Source: VBDM01 sp964430565
Lineage (GTDB): Bacteria > Pseudomonadota > Gammaproteobacteria > Burkholderiales > SG8-39
DNA: 64,000 nt
Direction of reading: 5' to 3'
NCBI GenBank assembly: GCA_964430565.1
Contig: CAYSFD010000048.1
Location: 186,001-250,000 of the forward strand
A program made the position numbers and the translations under genes. Shown piece by piece: positions 1-9,446 of the stretch. Under the pieces are notes generated by a model. The model had not been told where the DNA came from. It saw only the letters and a program-made list of their open reading frames with translations, and searched no databases. Numbering within the stretch: position 1 is the first letter of the stretch; each line of letters begins with the position of its first letter.

Positions 1-971
1 TGTCGAAGTCGCTCGGCAACGTCATCGCCCCGCAAAAGGTCTCCGAGACGCTGGGCGCGGAGATACTGCGCCTGTGGGTCGCGGCGACGGACTATTCCGG
101 CGAGCTCTTCATCTCTGATGAAATCCTGAAGCGCGTGGTTGAATCCTACCGCCGCATCCGCAATACGCTCAGGTTCCTGCTTGCCAATACCTCGGATTTC
201 GATCCGCAGCGCCACGCGATGCCCATCGAGGAGTGGTTGGAGGTCGACCGCTACGCGCTTGCCCTCGCCGCCGACCTTCAGAAAAGCATGCTCGAGGACT
301 ACAACCGTTACGAATTTCATCCGGCGGTCGCAAAGCTTCAGAACTTCTGCTCCGAGGATCTCGGCGCGTTCTATCTGGACATCCTCAAGGACCGCCTGTA
401 CACATGCGCGGCGAATTCACCGGCGCGCCGCGCGGCGCAGAACGCCCTCTACCACATTACGCAGAGCCTGCTGCGGCTGATGGCGCCGATCATGAGCTTC
501 ACGGCCGAAGAAGCATGGAAGGTGTTCCAGCCGGGCGATGACACCGTCTTTGCGCACACCAGCTATCGGCTTCCGGAGGTTCCCGGAGCGGCGGCGCTGC
601 TCGCCACGTGGCAAACCCTGCGCGGGATCCGCTCGGAAGTGCAGAAGCTTCTCGAGAACCACCGCGCCGCCGGCGAGATTGGATCGTCGCTCCAGGCCGA
701 GGTGGAGATCGCAGCGAGCGGGGAGAAGCTGAAGCTGCTGCAAAGCCTGGGCGACGATCTGCGCTTCGTGCTCATCACTTCGCGCGCTTCGGTCACCGCG
801 GCGGCAGGCGAGGCTGAAGAGGCGATCCGCACGGCGCCGAGCCGGCACCCCAAATGCGAACGCTGCTGGCACTGGCGAGCCGACGTGGGCGCCGACCCGA
901 AGCACCCGGGGATCTGCGGACGCTGCGTGCAAAACCTCTATGGCCCGGGCGAGCCTCGGGCATTCGCGTGA
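1..971 (+). CDS. ileS: Isoleucyl-tRNA synthetase, C-terminal part (5' truncated by window)
   Basis: Charges tRNA-Ile in the cytoplasm. The window opens inside the class I KMSKS loop: from base 3 the frame reads SKSLGNVIAP. About 322 residues remain, covering the end of the catalytic domain, the anticodon-binding helical domain and the C-terminal zinc-binding module. That module is visible as CERC followed about 20 residues later by CGRC near the end, the arrangement of bacterial IleRS. The stop codon overlaps the GTG start of lspA (GTGA), so the two are probably translationally coupled. The ileS-lspA-ispH order is a common proteobacterial arrangement. The catalytic N-terminal half lies outside the window. 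Confidence 0.97.
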   Translation, partial: SKSLGNVIAPQKVSETLGAEILRLWVAATDYSGELFISDEILKRVVESYRRIRNTLRFLLANTSDFDPQRHAMPIEEWLEVDRYALALAADLQKSMLEDYNRYEFHPAVAKLQNFCSEDLGAFYLDILKDRLYTCAANSPARRAAQNALYHITQSLLRLMAPIMSFTAEEAWKVFQPGDDTVFAHTSYRLPEVPGAAALLATWQTLRGIRSEVQKLLENHRAAGEIGSSLQAEVEIAASGEKLKLLQSLGDDLRFVLITSRASVTAAAGEAEEAIRTAPSRHPKCERCWHWRADVGADPKHPGICGRCVQNLYGPGEPRAFA

Positions 972-1462
972 TTTCCGCGAGCCTGAAACGCATGGCCCCG
1001 TGGCTCGCCGTCGCCGCGGCGATCGTCGTCCTCGACCAGGTAACCAAGGGCGCAATCAGTGCGAGCTTGCGGCCGGGCGAGGTGCGCGAGATCACGGCTT
1101 TTTTCAACCTCGTGCTGGTCCACAACCGCGGCGCGGCGTTCAGCTTTCTCTCGGACGCGGGTGGCTGGCAAAGGGGTATGTTCATAGGCATTGCCGTCCT
1201 TGCCGCCGCGGTGATCGCGTTCCTGCTCGCCAAGCATCCGGGCGAGCGCTTGTTTTGCGCCGCCCTCGCGCTGATCCTGGGCGGCGCCCTCGGCAATGTC
1301 TGGGACCGGGTCGCGCTCGGTCAGGTGGTGGACTTCCTGGACTTTCACGCGCTCGGCTGGCATTTCTGGGCGTTCAACGTCGCCGATTCGGCGATCAGCG
1401 TCGGCGCGGCGCTCGTAGTGCTCGAGGGTCTGCTCTCCGGAAAAACCGGACAAAAGGCTTGA
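968..1462 (+). CDS. lspA: Lipoprotein signal peptidase (signal peptidase II)
   Basis: Inner-membrane aspartyl protease that removes the signal peptide from prolipoproteins after lipidation. The 164-residue product has four hydrophobic segments. Both catalytic aspartate motifs are visible: GNVWDRV and FNVADSAI. Length is normal for the family. I chose the GTG at 968 because it overlaps the ileS stop; an ATG at 992 would give 156 residues and cannot be excluded. It lies between ileS and ispH, and a lipoprotein substrate candidate (46852-47415) occurs later in the window. Confidence 0.95.
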   Translation: MISASLKRMAPWLAVAAAIVVLDQVTKGAISASLRPGEVREITAFFNLVLVHNRGAAFSFLSDAGGWQRGMFIGIAVLAAAVIAFLLAKHPGERLFCAALALILGGALGNVWDRVALGQVVDFLDFHALGWHFWAFNVADSAISVGAALVVLEGLLSGKTGQKA

Positions 1463-1483
1463 GCTGCGGAGCAACGACTTGGA

Positions 1484-1548
1484 GTCCGTTTCAAGAATAT
1501 TTGAAACGGACCCGACTTAGGGGAGCATGAGGGGATGTGTCCCCTCAT
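1484..1548. repeat. Two stem-loops between lspA and ispH
   Basis: The first inverted repeat has arms GTCCGTTTCAA and TTGAAACGGAC around a short AT-rich loop (1484-1511). The second has perfect 8-bp arms ATGAGGGG and CCCCTCAT around ATGTGT (1527-1548). Neither is followed by a T-tract, so they are not typical intrinsic terminators. They may be RNA-processing or stability elements between lspA and ispH, or a REP-like repeat. Confidence 0.6.
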
Positions 1549-1588
1549 CTGGTAAACGGTTCTTCGCTTTGATCTACAATTGTCGGCC

Positions 1589-2527
1589 ATGGAAGTGCTG
1601 CTCGCTACCCCACGAGGATTCTGCGCCGGCGTCGAGCGCGCGATCAGCATCGTCGAGCGCGCGCTTGCCCTGCACGGCGCGCCGATCTACGTGCGCCACG
1701 AGGTGGTGCATAACAAATACGTCGTCGAGGACCTGAGGAGCAAGGGCGCGGTGTTCGTCGAGGAGCTGGCCGAAGTCCCTTCGGGCAGCACGGTGATCTT
1801 CAGCGCGCACGGCGTGTCGAAGGCGGTGCGCGGCGAAGCCGCGGAGCGGGGCCTGCGGGTGTTCGATGCGACCTGCCCGCTCGTCACCAAGGTGCACGTC
1901 GAAGTGGCGAAGATGCGCGAGGCGGGGCGTGAGATCGTCATGATCGGGCACCGCGGGCATCCCGAAGTGGAAGGCACCATGGGGCAGTCCGCGCAAGGCA
2001 TGCACCTCGTGGAAACCGTGGAGGACGTCGCACGCCTGCAAGTGCGCGATCCCGGCAGGATTTCCTACGTGACGCAGACCACGCTTTCGGTGGACGACGC
2101 CGCGGCGATCGTGACGGCGCTTAAGGCGCGCTTCCCCGCGATCACCGGGCCGAAAAAAGACGACATCTGCTACGCGACGCAGAACCGGCAGGACGCGGTC
2201 AAATTCATGGCGCCGCAGTGCGACGTCGTCATCGTCGTCGGCTCGCCCAACAGCTCGAATTCCAACCGGCTGCGCGAGGTGGCGCAAAGCCGCGGCATCG
2301 AGGCCTACATGGTGGATAACGCCGGGCAGCTCAAGGCCGAGTGGGTGAGCGGGAAAAAGCGCGTCGGCGTGACGGCCGGGGCATCGGCCCCGGAAGTGCT
2401 GGTGAACGAGCTGATCGCCCGGCTCAAGGCCCTCGGAGCCGGCAGCGTGCGCCAGCTCGAGGGCGTGAGCGAAAGCGTGGTGTTCACCCTGCCGCGCGAA
2501 CTGGGGTCGCGCGCCGCGCCGCGCTGA
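1589..2527 (+). CDS. ispH: 4-hydroxy-3-methylbut-2-enyl diphosphate reductase
   Basis: Last enzyme of the MEP isoprenoid pathway; it reduces HMBPP to IPP and DMAPP with a [4Fe-4S] cluster. The 312-residue product has the three cluster cysteines: C12 in RGFCAGV, C96 in DATCPLV and C194 in DICYAT. The substrate-binding SPNSSNS segment follows. Length is standard. I chose the ATG at 1589, which puts the first cluster cysteine at the usual position 12; an upstream in-frame TTG at 1580 is less likely. It is converging with pilY1, with a perfect inverted repeat between them. Confidence 0.97.
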   Translation: MEVLLATPRGFCAGVERAISIVERALALHGAPIYVRHEVVHNKYVVEDLRSKGAVFVEELAEVPSGSTVIFSAHGVSKAVRGEAAERGLRVFDATCPLVTKVHVEVAKMREAGREIVMIGHRGHPEVEGTMGQSAQGMHLVETVEDVARLQVRDPGRISYVTQTTLSVDDAAAIVTALKARFPAITGPKKDDICYATQNRQDAVKFMAPQCDVVIVVGSPNSSNSNRLREVAQSRGIEAYMVDNAGQLKAEWVSGKKRVGVTAGASAPEVLVNELIARLKALGAGSVRQLEGVSESVVFTLPRELGSRAAPR

Positions 2528-2530
2528 GCG

Positions 2531-2564
2531 CCGCGAGCGCCCAGTGCGTTACCAGCGCTCGCGG
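2531..2564. terminator. Palindrome between convergent ispH and pilY1
   Basis: Perfect 10-bp arms CCGCGAGCGC and GCGCTCGCGG are separated by 14 nt, and the right arm lies in the last codons of pilY1. The position between converging genes suggests a bidirectional transcription stop. There is no good T-tract on either side, so termination is an inference. Confidence 0.5.
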
Positions 2565-5500
2565 TAGGAGAAGCGCTTTATCTGGGTGAACGGGTCGATG
2601 TTGACGTTCCTGGGGTCATTCTCGCCGGTGTAGCTCTTGTTGATGGCTTTTATCGAGCCGTCGCTCGTCTGCACGATCGCCGTACCGACTATGAGCCCCG
2701 ATCTCCATCCGGAGCCACCCGCGGGGGCTGTGGGCCCTACGTAACCTCCGGACTTGAAGTCGAGGTTGTATTGGAAGCTCTCCCCTCCGGGCGTACAGCC
2801 GCCCTTGACCGGTATCGTGGACGTGACCACCAGCGTGCCCAACACCAATTGGAGATCGAGCACGACGCGCTCGCCATCAGAAGTCGAGTCCGGATTGAGG
2901 TCGATCATGAATCCGTCCCTCACGGTCCAATCCACCGGATTCTTGGTGACTGCACGCCCGGTCGTTCCCAGGGCCGAGAGCGTCTGCGGCACGAGGTTTC
3001 CTCCGAGATGGACGTTCCCCAGGGAGACGCCGGTGTCCTTGTCCATGATCCCGTAAATCGTTTGCCGCCAGGCGCTGCCTGCCGCGCCGGGATCGGAGAG
3101 GTCGGAATTCCCAAGATAACGTCCGGTGCCGACGTAATAGACGCGCTTCTGGCCGATACCGGGTACGGTTAGCGGGGATCCGACCGGCCTCGCCGTGAGC
3201 GGCTGCCTCCGCCCCGCCGCGTCCGTCAGCGTGGCGAAATGCATGAGGACGGGCATCACCGGCGGATTGACCGACGCCGCCGGCGCCGCGGGATTGTAGG
3301 GCGCCATCGCTTGATTCATGTCCATGCGCCAGACATCGCCGTTTTGATCGCCGCCGTACACGTGAGTGAACAACGCGTCGTTGAGTCCCTCGGGATACCA
3401 TCCGCCTATTTTCATGAGGCCCGAGGGAGACGCGACGTTGTCCGCGGTGGTGCGGACCTTGTGGAGGATCTGGCCGGTGATCGCGTCCAGCACGTAGAAG
3501 AAACCCCCGCCGCTGCCGGGGGGAGGGCCACTGGGGGGGCCGATGTTGTTGAGCCCCGAGGTCACGACCACCACCCACCTGTTGTCGAGCTTGCGCTTGC
3601 CGATCACCGGATTGCCGTAGCTCATTCCGAGATCCGGGTCGCTGACCGCGCACAGTGTCGGATCGGAACAGAATTCCCACAGCCCTTTCGGGCTGTTGGG
3701 ATCGGTGATGTCGAGGGCGTAGAAGCCGCGTGCTCCGCTGTTCGCCCCCCCCACGATAATGGTTTTCCACGCGCCCGCCGTAGTGTCGAACACATCTTGG
3801 AACTCGGGCGTGCCGTCCAGGAAGAACCGGTGCTTCGCGGCATAGCCGGAGTCGGCGAGCAGGTACACCCCCGGCATCACGAATTTCGGCATCCAGGCCC
3901 AGTTCTCGACCCCGGTGTCGCCGTCGAAGGCATGCAGGTATCCGTCGTTGGCCGCGATGTACAGGGTCCCCTTGCGGTTCTTCTGATCCACATCCCTGAA
4001 GGTCGCGTAGCCGGCGTCCGAATAGTTGAAGTACGGCGGCGGCACGAATAGCGGCTGGGCGTTGATGATGTCGCCCAACACGGTCTGGGTTACCGTGGCC
4101 TCGACCTCGGTGCGGTCGCGGAAAACGGTGGTCTCGAGGCCGGTCTGGCCGCGCAGGAACTCGATCATTTTCCTCCCGTCGTTCGCCTTCGCGAGATCCC
4201 CTGGTACGAGCGTCGTGCACTGAGTCATGGTGCTCACGGGCATGCACTTGTTGTCGAAAAATGCCTTCTCCGCCGCAGTCATCGAGGCATAGATGAAAGG
4301 CTTGCGGTTATTGCTCCCGCCCAGGTCCAGGGTATAGAGGTTCCGGGTATCGCTGGTCGGCGCAACCTTGCTGAGCAGCAGGGTATGGGCCTCCCACACT
4401 ATGGCGGGGTTGACGACTGCGGTGAGCGGATCGATAGCCTGGGCATAGACCCGGCCCGACCAAGTCGCGGTCTGATAGGTCGTGCTGAAGGCCTTGGACA
4501 GGCCCGACGCAATATTCGGGCTGGAGGTGGCCGCCGCGGCGGCAGAGGCGATCGATATGTCCAGACTGTTGAGCGCGCCGGCGAGCCCCGTCGCGAGGGC
4601 GTTCGGGTTCAGAGCCGAATAGAACGTGCCGCGTCCGTTGACCGCGGCGTGCCACAGGTCGTCCAGCGCCGTTTGGCCGTCGGCCTGCGGCGAAGGCCAG
4701 TTGCAAATGCCCGTCGCCCAGAAACAGCCGGTCGCGCCGTTCTTGATGTTGGCGAAGTCGCCGGTCAGCGCGCTCTCGTAGCTGGCCTCACCCGGGCCTG
4801 GGTAGCGCATCAGCCCGTCGGCGAGGCCGAGCGTAAAGGTGACCATGTGCTGGTGGATGGCGAAGTCCTTCCCCCCGGGGTTCACGTTGTTCACGGCAAC
4901 GTCCTGGTTCGGCGGCGTGGTGCTCGGGCTGGTCGCAGGGCCCGTAGGACCGCTGCTCGCGCCGCGAAGATCGGTCCTGTAGTAGTACATCGCGATATCG
5001 GCGAGCGTGCCGCGACCGCCGGGGGAAGCGCCGGCAGTGGTGCCGGAGAGGACGCCGCCGTCGTAGGTCCCGGTGGCGCGGTTCACAAAGAAGTCGGGCC
5101 CTGAGGCGTAGGGGTTGGGAGTGGCAGGGAAAGCCTGGTCGTTGTTGACGTTGTCCTGGTTGAGGATATCGGCGTTGGCCAGGTCTTTCCCCGTGCCCTG
5201 GTTCCAGAATCCGTCGGTCGTGAAAATCGAGTAGTTTTTCTGGCACGACGCCTGCATCGGATCGTCGGCCGCGGGGATGCCGGCCGTCAGGCCGGTACCG
5301 AGCTTGCCGGAGAATATCCAGCCCGCGCGCGACAGCGCTTCCCGCAGCGGCGTACTGGGGCCGGGAACCTGGGCGTAGAACTTGGTGTACCAGTTCGAAG
5401 CATGCGTGGTGTTGAAGTTGTCGATTTTCAGGTATTTCGACGCTGCCACGCTTGCGCCGGGGTTGATCGTGATGAACCCGACCCGCAGCCTGTCGGGCTT

Positions 5501-7081
5501 GGGCGGGGTGCCGCTCGGATTGGAAATGAAACTCAGGAAAGCGCGCCCGGCGGCGCTCTTCATCATGCGCATGCGGTTGCTGTAATAGGCGAACCAGCGC
5601 GAGTAGTTCTGGATTTCCTCGTTATAGGTGCAGTTCGGCGCGGCAGCGCAGTCGGAGCGATTCGGCCGGTTGCCGTAGGTGGCGACGCCCGCAGTAACCG
5701 TGTCGCGGTTGAACCAGCCCATGCGCGGGAAGGTATACGTTTGCAGGCCGGCGACATTCACGTACTTGAGCTGGCAGCGAGGCGTGGCAGTGGTGGCGGG
5801 AGCCAGGATGCTCGAGCCGGTCACCAGGCCCGGGGCGAGCGCCTCGGCCTGCGTCCTGCAGAAGCGTACGTAGGCCGGAAAAGGATGGCTCGCCGGCGGC
5901 GCGGCCGGCGGGATGACTTGTATGCAGTCGGTGAGCGCGGCGTCGGTGCAGTGTTCGATCGGCGTGATGCGGTAGACCGCCGGCGAGCCGGTGACCGGGG
6001 TCCGAACGTTGTACAGGACCGTACGTACCCAGAAGCCCGCTACGGTGCCGCTCCCGGTGCTTGAGGAATACTCGAAAGAGTTGGCGGTGGGGACGGCGGT
6101 TACGGTAAAGGTGCCCACGGTGAAACTGCTCGCGGGGTTGGCACGGATGATATCGTTGACTACGAGGCCGTGGTTCGTCGCCGCCACGGTTACCGTGCCG
6201 CCCGAGCGCGTCCACGAGCCGCTGGATTGTTTGCGGTAGGAGCCATTCCTCGGGGAGGCGCCGGTGGCCCCGCCCGTGTACCTGAACTGATTGGCGTTGA
6301 CAACGGTGACCGTCGCGTTGACATTGTCAATAAAGCTGCCGCCCGTCGCGTAGATATGGTTGTTGGTGGCGAGACCGTGCGGTTCGATCGTGGTTACCGT
6401 TATCGTGCTGCCGCTGCGCGAGAAACTTCCTATGGGCATCATCTCGGGCAGACCGAAAGTCAACAGGCTCGAGTTCGAGGCATGGGTGCGGTAGGGGAAC
6501 TGACCCTGCCCGAGGATGTTGGCCGGTACTGAGGCGTCGAGGCCCACCGGCGTCACGACGCCTGCGCTGTCGGCGCCGTTGCGCTTGCACGGGGCGCTGG
6601 CGCCGGTGCCGTTGCAGTAACGGTTGTCCGGACTGTTTGTCGTGACGTTCACGTTGGTGCCGCCGAGGTAGGCATCGGGCGTCACCGAGGTGGGCGTGAG
6701 CGTGCCGCTCGGCGGGTTCAGGACCGGCTGTCCGGTGGAGGACAGGCCGGGCAGGTAGTTGAAGTTCGGGTCGTAGCCGACCCCGTTCATGCCCGTCTGG
6801 CCGCCGGCCGCGAACGGCGGATCGCCGGCCTGGCAGGCGGTCCCGTCGTCGCTGACCATGCAGGTGTTGTTGTCGACGACGTAGTCGGGCAGGTAATTGC
6901 GGCCCATGCTGCCCGAGTCGTCGAGGCTGAACAGCAGGTTGGGCAGGAAGCTCGCGCCCGCCGAGGAAGCCAGCGGCACGGAAGCGATATCCGTCGGCGC
7001 CGCAAAGACCGGCTGGCTTGCCAGGCAGGCGGCAACGGCGTACACCGTGAATCGTCTTGCCAATGTAATTTTGTTGTTCAT
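2549..7081 (-). CDS. pilY1: Type IV pilus tip/biogenesis protein PilY1
   Basis: Large (1510-residue) secreted pilus-associated protein involved in pilus extension, adhesion and surface sensing. A signal peptide ends near residue 28 (PVFA). An N-terminal VWA-like region carries the MIDAS motif DDSGSMG at residues 54-60. The C-terminal third is the PilY1 beta-propeller, recognised by segments such as IAANDGYLHAFDGDTG and ALDITDPNSPKGLWEF and by the calcium-loop-like GGDQNGDVWRMD. Residues about 219-352 hold two similar units with an H-G-L motif, unusual for the family. It is the last gene of the pilE-fimT-pilV-pilW-pilX-pilY1 cluster and has a good RBS (GGAGAA) before its ATG. Confidence 0.93.
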   Translation of the reverse strand: MNNKITLARRFTVYAVAACLASQPVFAAPTDIASVPLASSAGASFLPNLLFSLDDSGSMGRNYLPDYVVDNNTCMVSDDGTACQAGDPPFAAGGQTGMNGVGYDPNFNYLPGLSSTGQPVLNPPSGTLTPTSVTPDAYLGGTNVNVTTNSPDNRYCNGTGASAPCKRNGADSAGVVTPVGLDASVPANILGQGQFPYRTHASNSSLLTFGLPEMMPIGSFSRSGSTITVTTIEPHGLATNNHIYATGGSFIDNVNATVTVVNANQFRYTGGATGASPRNGSYRKQSSGSWTRSGGTVTVAATNHGLVVNDIIRANPASSFTVGTFTVTAVPTANSFEYSSSTGSGTVAGFWVRTVLYNVRTPVTGSPAVYRITPIEHCTDAALTDCIQVIPPAAPPASHPFPAYVRFCRTQAEALAPGLVTGSSILAPATTATPRCQLKYVNVAGLQTYTFPRMGWFNRDTVTAGVATYGNRPNRSDCAAAPNCTYNEEIQNYSRWFAYYSNRMRMMKSAAGRAFLSFISNPSGTPPKPDRLRVGFITINPGASVAASKYLKIDNFNTTHASNWYTKFYAQVPGPSTPLREALSRAGWIFSGKLGTGLTAGIPAADDPMQASCQKNYSIFTTDGFWNQGTGKDLANADILNQDNVNNDQAFPATPNPYASGPDFFVNRATGTYDGGVLSGTTAGASPGGRGTLADIAMYYYRTDLRGASSGPTGPATSPSTTPPNQDVAVNNVNPGGKDFAIHQHMVTFTLGLADGLMRYPGPGEASYESALTGDFANIKNGATGCFWATGICNWPSPQADGQTALDDLWHAAVNGRGTFYSALNPNALATGLAGALNSLDISIASAAAAATSSPNIASGLSKAFSTTYQTATWSGRVYAQAIDPLTAVVNPAIVWEAHTLLLSKVAPTSDTRNLYTLDLGGSNNRKPFIYASMTAAEKAFFDNKCMPVSTMTQCTTLVPGDLAKANDGRKMIEFLRGQTGLETTVFRDRTEVEATVTQTVLGDIINAQPLFVPPPYFNYSDAGYATFRDVDQKNRKGTLYIAANDGYLHAFDGDTGVENWAWMPKFVMPGVYLLADSGYAAKHRFFLDGTPEFQDVFDTTAGAWKTIIVGGANSGARGFYALDITDPNSPKGLWEFCSDPTLCAVSDPDLGMSYGNPVIGKRKLDNRWVVVVTSGLNNIGPPSGPPPGSGGGFFYVLDAITGQILHKVRTTADNVASPSGLMKIGGWYPEGLNDALFTHVYGGDQNGDVWRMDMNQAMAPYNPAAPAASVNPPVMPVLMHFATLTDAAGRRQPLTARPVGSPLTVPGIGQKRVYYVGTGRYLGNSDLSDPGAAGSAWRQTIYGIMDKDTGVSLGNVHLGGNLVPQTLSALGTTGRAVTKNPVDWTVRDGFMIDLNPDSTSDGERVVLDLQLVLGTLVVTSTIPVKGGCTPGGESFQYNLDFKSGGYVGPTAPAGGSGWRSGLIVGTAIVQTSDGSIKAINKSYTGENDPRNVNIDPFTQIKRFSYRERW

Positions 7082-7108
7082 AGGTTTCTCCTGCGAATGC
7101 GCCGCCGG

Positions 7109-7720
7109 CTATACGCCGCGCAGCATGGTTTGCACGATGGTCACCGACTTGCGGGGACCCTCGGCTTTGGCGGTCACGCGGTAGTGGATGGCCGGCGGTT
7201 TTTTGAAAACACCGCCGGTCTGCCTGAAGTGATCCTGCCCTTCGCGGCTGACCGCGCCCGGGTCGGGTGTGGAGCCGCAGGTGTTGTTTGCAGCATTTGC
7301 CGGGGTGTTCGCCTGCGGGCACATGCGCTCGATCATGAACCAAACCCTGTTTCCCGCCGCGTCGGGAGCGCCCCCGTTCAGTTGCGCCGCGTTGACCCAG
7401 GCGGCCGGGTCCGACCACTTGGGTTCGTTCGCAGCGGCGTTGGAGGAATATCCGACCGAGGCGTTGCTATTGTCCAGGTTCCCGCTGGTCAAATTCCCGG
7501 CAAGCCACAGGTAGCCGGCCTGAACGCCCTGGTCGGCCGCGTTGGTGGCGGACTGCCTGAAAGCGATGTTCCCCGCCATCACCGTGGCGGTGTCCACCGA
7601 GCGCATCGTCGCGATGCCCGCCAGCGTCATCGCGACCAGCACGATGAGCGCGATGATCAGCACGGTCCCGCGCTCGCGCTGCGGCGTGAAGGAGAAAATG
7701 CGTTGCCTTTGGCTGTTCAT
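7109..7720 (-). CDS. pilX: Minor pilin assembly protein PilX
   Basis: Minor type IV pilin of 203 residues that acts with PilV, PilW, FimT and PilY1 in priming pilus assembly at the inner membrane. The N-terminus has RERGTVLIIALIVL: a prepilin peptidase site after Gly, followed by a hydrophobic helix. Position +5 is Ile rather than the usual Glu, which is typical of PilX-class pilins. The start is the ATG at 7720, just before the prepilin signal; the open frame continues upstream only because pilW is read there in another frame. The stop lies 27 bp from pilY1. Confidence 0.88.
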   Translation of the reverse strand: MNSQRQRIFSFTPQRERGTVLIIALIVLVAMTLAGIATMRSVDTATVMAGNIAFRQSATNAADQGVQAGYLWLAGNLTSGNLDNSNASVGYSSNAAANEPKWSDPAAWVNAAQLNGGAPDAAGNRVWFMIERMCPQANTPANAANNTCGSTPDPGAVSREGQDHFRQTGGVFKKPPAIHYRVTAKAEGPRKSVTIVQTMLRGV

Positions 7721-7721
7721 G

Positions 7722-8975
7722 TCAGCTCGACCTCCAGATCCAGTTGCGCAGGGGAACGGTCGTTTCAAACACGCGGTAGCGGTAGCACTTCCAGTAGAGT
7801 GGGGACGCCGGGTCCGGGTCTCCGGTGGTCGACATGTTGAAAACGCCGCCCGACCACCTGGGACGGAGATCGGGACCGGGGGTCGCCTCGGTGCCGTCGG
7901 TCGTGGCGTCGCACTTGGGCCCGTCTCCGCCCGAGGGCTTTTCTGCAAGCGCGCTGCGCGCGACCAGGGCGACGCGCACCGCGAGGAGGAAGCGCCAAGG
8001 TTGGGGAGCGATGGCGTTGAACGTGGCTGCGTCGATATAGCGATCGACGATGCCGTCGCCGTTGCCGTTTGCGTCGAAGGGCCCGTCATCCACGCCGTAC
8101 AGCGCGCGCATGTGGACGATGTTGTCCGCGACGGCGCTCACCAGAGGCGAAGGGGACGTCGCCGGGAGCGTCGGCACGAACAAGGAAGTAACCGTCAGCG
8201 ACTGGTTGACGATCGAATAAGTGTTATGGACGGGCAGATTGGGCGCGCCCGCGGGGTCGTAGATGTTTCCCAGGTTGAAGACGAGCGTTGTGTTGGCACT
8301 CGTGCCGTTGTAGATCACCCCCAGCCCGCCGGCCGGGTTGAAGCGCGGGATCTTGGCGACCAGCGAGACGAGGTTGTAACTCGTACCGTTTGCCGCCTGT
8401 TGCACGCTCGCACTGGGTGGGACGGACAGAAGCGTATGGGTTGCCTCCATGATGGCGCAATTCTTGGCGGTGCCCGGGTCCTGCAGCAAGAGCAGGTCCC
8501 CCGGGCGATAGGCGTAGGGGTTACTCACGTTCAGGGGATCGGTGGCGGCGAGCATCGGGGTGCTGAGGGTCGTCGCGTTGACGATGTGGGGGTTTGAACC
8601 GTAAAAAATGATCAACTGATCCGGGTCGGTCGCCACGCCGGTGGAAACGATCCGTGCCGGCACCAGCAATATCGTGCTGCCACCCGGGGGAAAATTCGGG
8701 GTCAGGCGCTTCGAGTCGGAGCCGATGATCTGGCAGCCCGCGTTGGGCGTGTCGTTGAATCCCATCCCGGAGTTGCGCAAATCGCGCTCGATCATGTAGA
8801 GCGCGACGGCGCCGTTCTGCTGGGAGTCGCCGCCGCTCGTGGTGGTGCGCTTGATGCCTTCTGAGACTTCGAAGACCTGGAAGATGATGATCATCCCGAT
8901 CAGGCCGATCAGCATGGCGACCATCAGCTCGACCATGCTGAAGCCGCGAACGCAAGTGTGATGGGTCGGCCGCAT
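7722..8975 (-). CDS. pilW: Minor pilin assembly protein PilW
   Basis: Minor pilin of 417 residues. The prepilin signal is short and basic and ends at RG, followed by FSMVELMVAMLIGLIG, with Glu at +5 of the mature protein and a hydrophobic helix. The remainder is a long polar beta-rich domain, as in PilW proteins. It sits between pilV and pilX, with only a few bases separating it from each, so the genes are one operon. Function as part of the minor-pilin initiation complex follows from family knowledge. Confidence 0.88.
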   Translation of the reverse strand: MRPTHHTCVRGFSMVELMVAMLIGLIGMIIIFQVFEVSEGIKRTTTSGGDSQQNGAVALYMIERDLRNSGMGFNDTPNAGCQIIGSDSKRLTPNFPPGGSTILLVPARIVSTGVATDPDQLIIFYGSNPHIVNATTLSTPMLAATDPLNVSNPYAYRPGDLLLLQDPGTAKNCAIMEATHTLLSVPPSASVQQAANGTSYNLVSLVAKIPRFNPAGGLGVIYNGTSANTTLVFNLGNIYDPAGAPNLPVHNTYSIVNQSLTVTSLFVPTLPATSPSPLVSAVADNIVHMRALYGVDDGPFDANGNGDGIVDRYIDAATFNAIAPQPWRFLLAVRVALVARSALAEKPSGGDGPKCDATTDGTEATPGPDLRPRWSGGVFNMSTTGDPDPASPLYWKCYRYRVFETTVPLRNWIWRSS

Positions 8976-8978
8976 GGG

Positions 8979-9446
8979 TCAGAATGTAAAGATCGACGAG
9001 ACGACCGTGTGCTTGCGCGGCGGCAGTCCCGCCGAGGCTTCCTCGGGAAGCTGCCAGAACAGCTCGATCGTCACGGTGGCGCCGATCGACGGAAGGGGAA
9101 GGGGAATCACGGTTACCCTGGGCCGTGTGACCGTAGTGCCTGGCAGACTGGCGTCCACCTTGGCGACCCAGTTGAGCAGCTTTCCGTAGCTCGAGCCGGG
9201 GTAGCTATATTGGGCGATGTTGAGCGAGTCGGTCCACATCTGCGAGGTCAGCTCGTTGACGAGAAAGGCGGCCTCGCTGCGGTACTTCGATTCGGTGACG
9301 TTCCTGATCGCCACGCTCTGCATGCCGACGACGGCGAGAATGCCGATCGAGAAAATGAGGATCGCGATCAGCGCCTCGATCAGCATCACGCCGCGTTCGC
9401 GGCTACGGGCCTGGGGTGGCTTGCGCATTTTCGTTACTCGATTCAT
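8979..9446 (-). CDS. pilV: Minor pilin assembly protein PilV
   Basis: Minor pilin of 155 residues. The prepilin cleavage context is RERG followed by VMLIEALIAILIFSIG, with Glu at +5. I chose the ATG at 9446 because it overlaps the fimT stop (ATGA); an internal ATG at 9428 would give 149 residues. The product is the usual size for PilV and lies between fimT and pilW in the minor-pilin operon. Confidence 0.87.
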   Translation of the reverse strand: MNRVTKMRKPPQARSRERGVMLIEALIAILIFSIGILAVVGMQSVAIRNVTESKYRSEAAFLVNELTSQMWTDSLNIAQYSYPGSSYGKLLNWVAKVDASLPGTTVTRPRVTVIPLPLPSIGATVTIELFWQLPEEASAGLPPRKHTVVSSIFTF

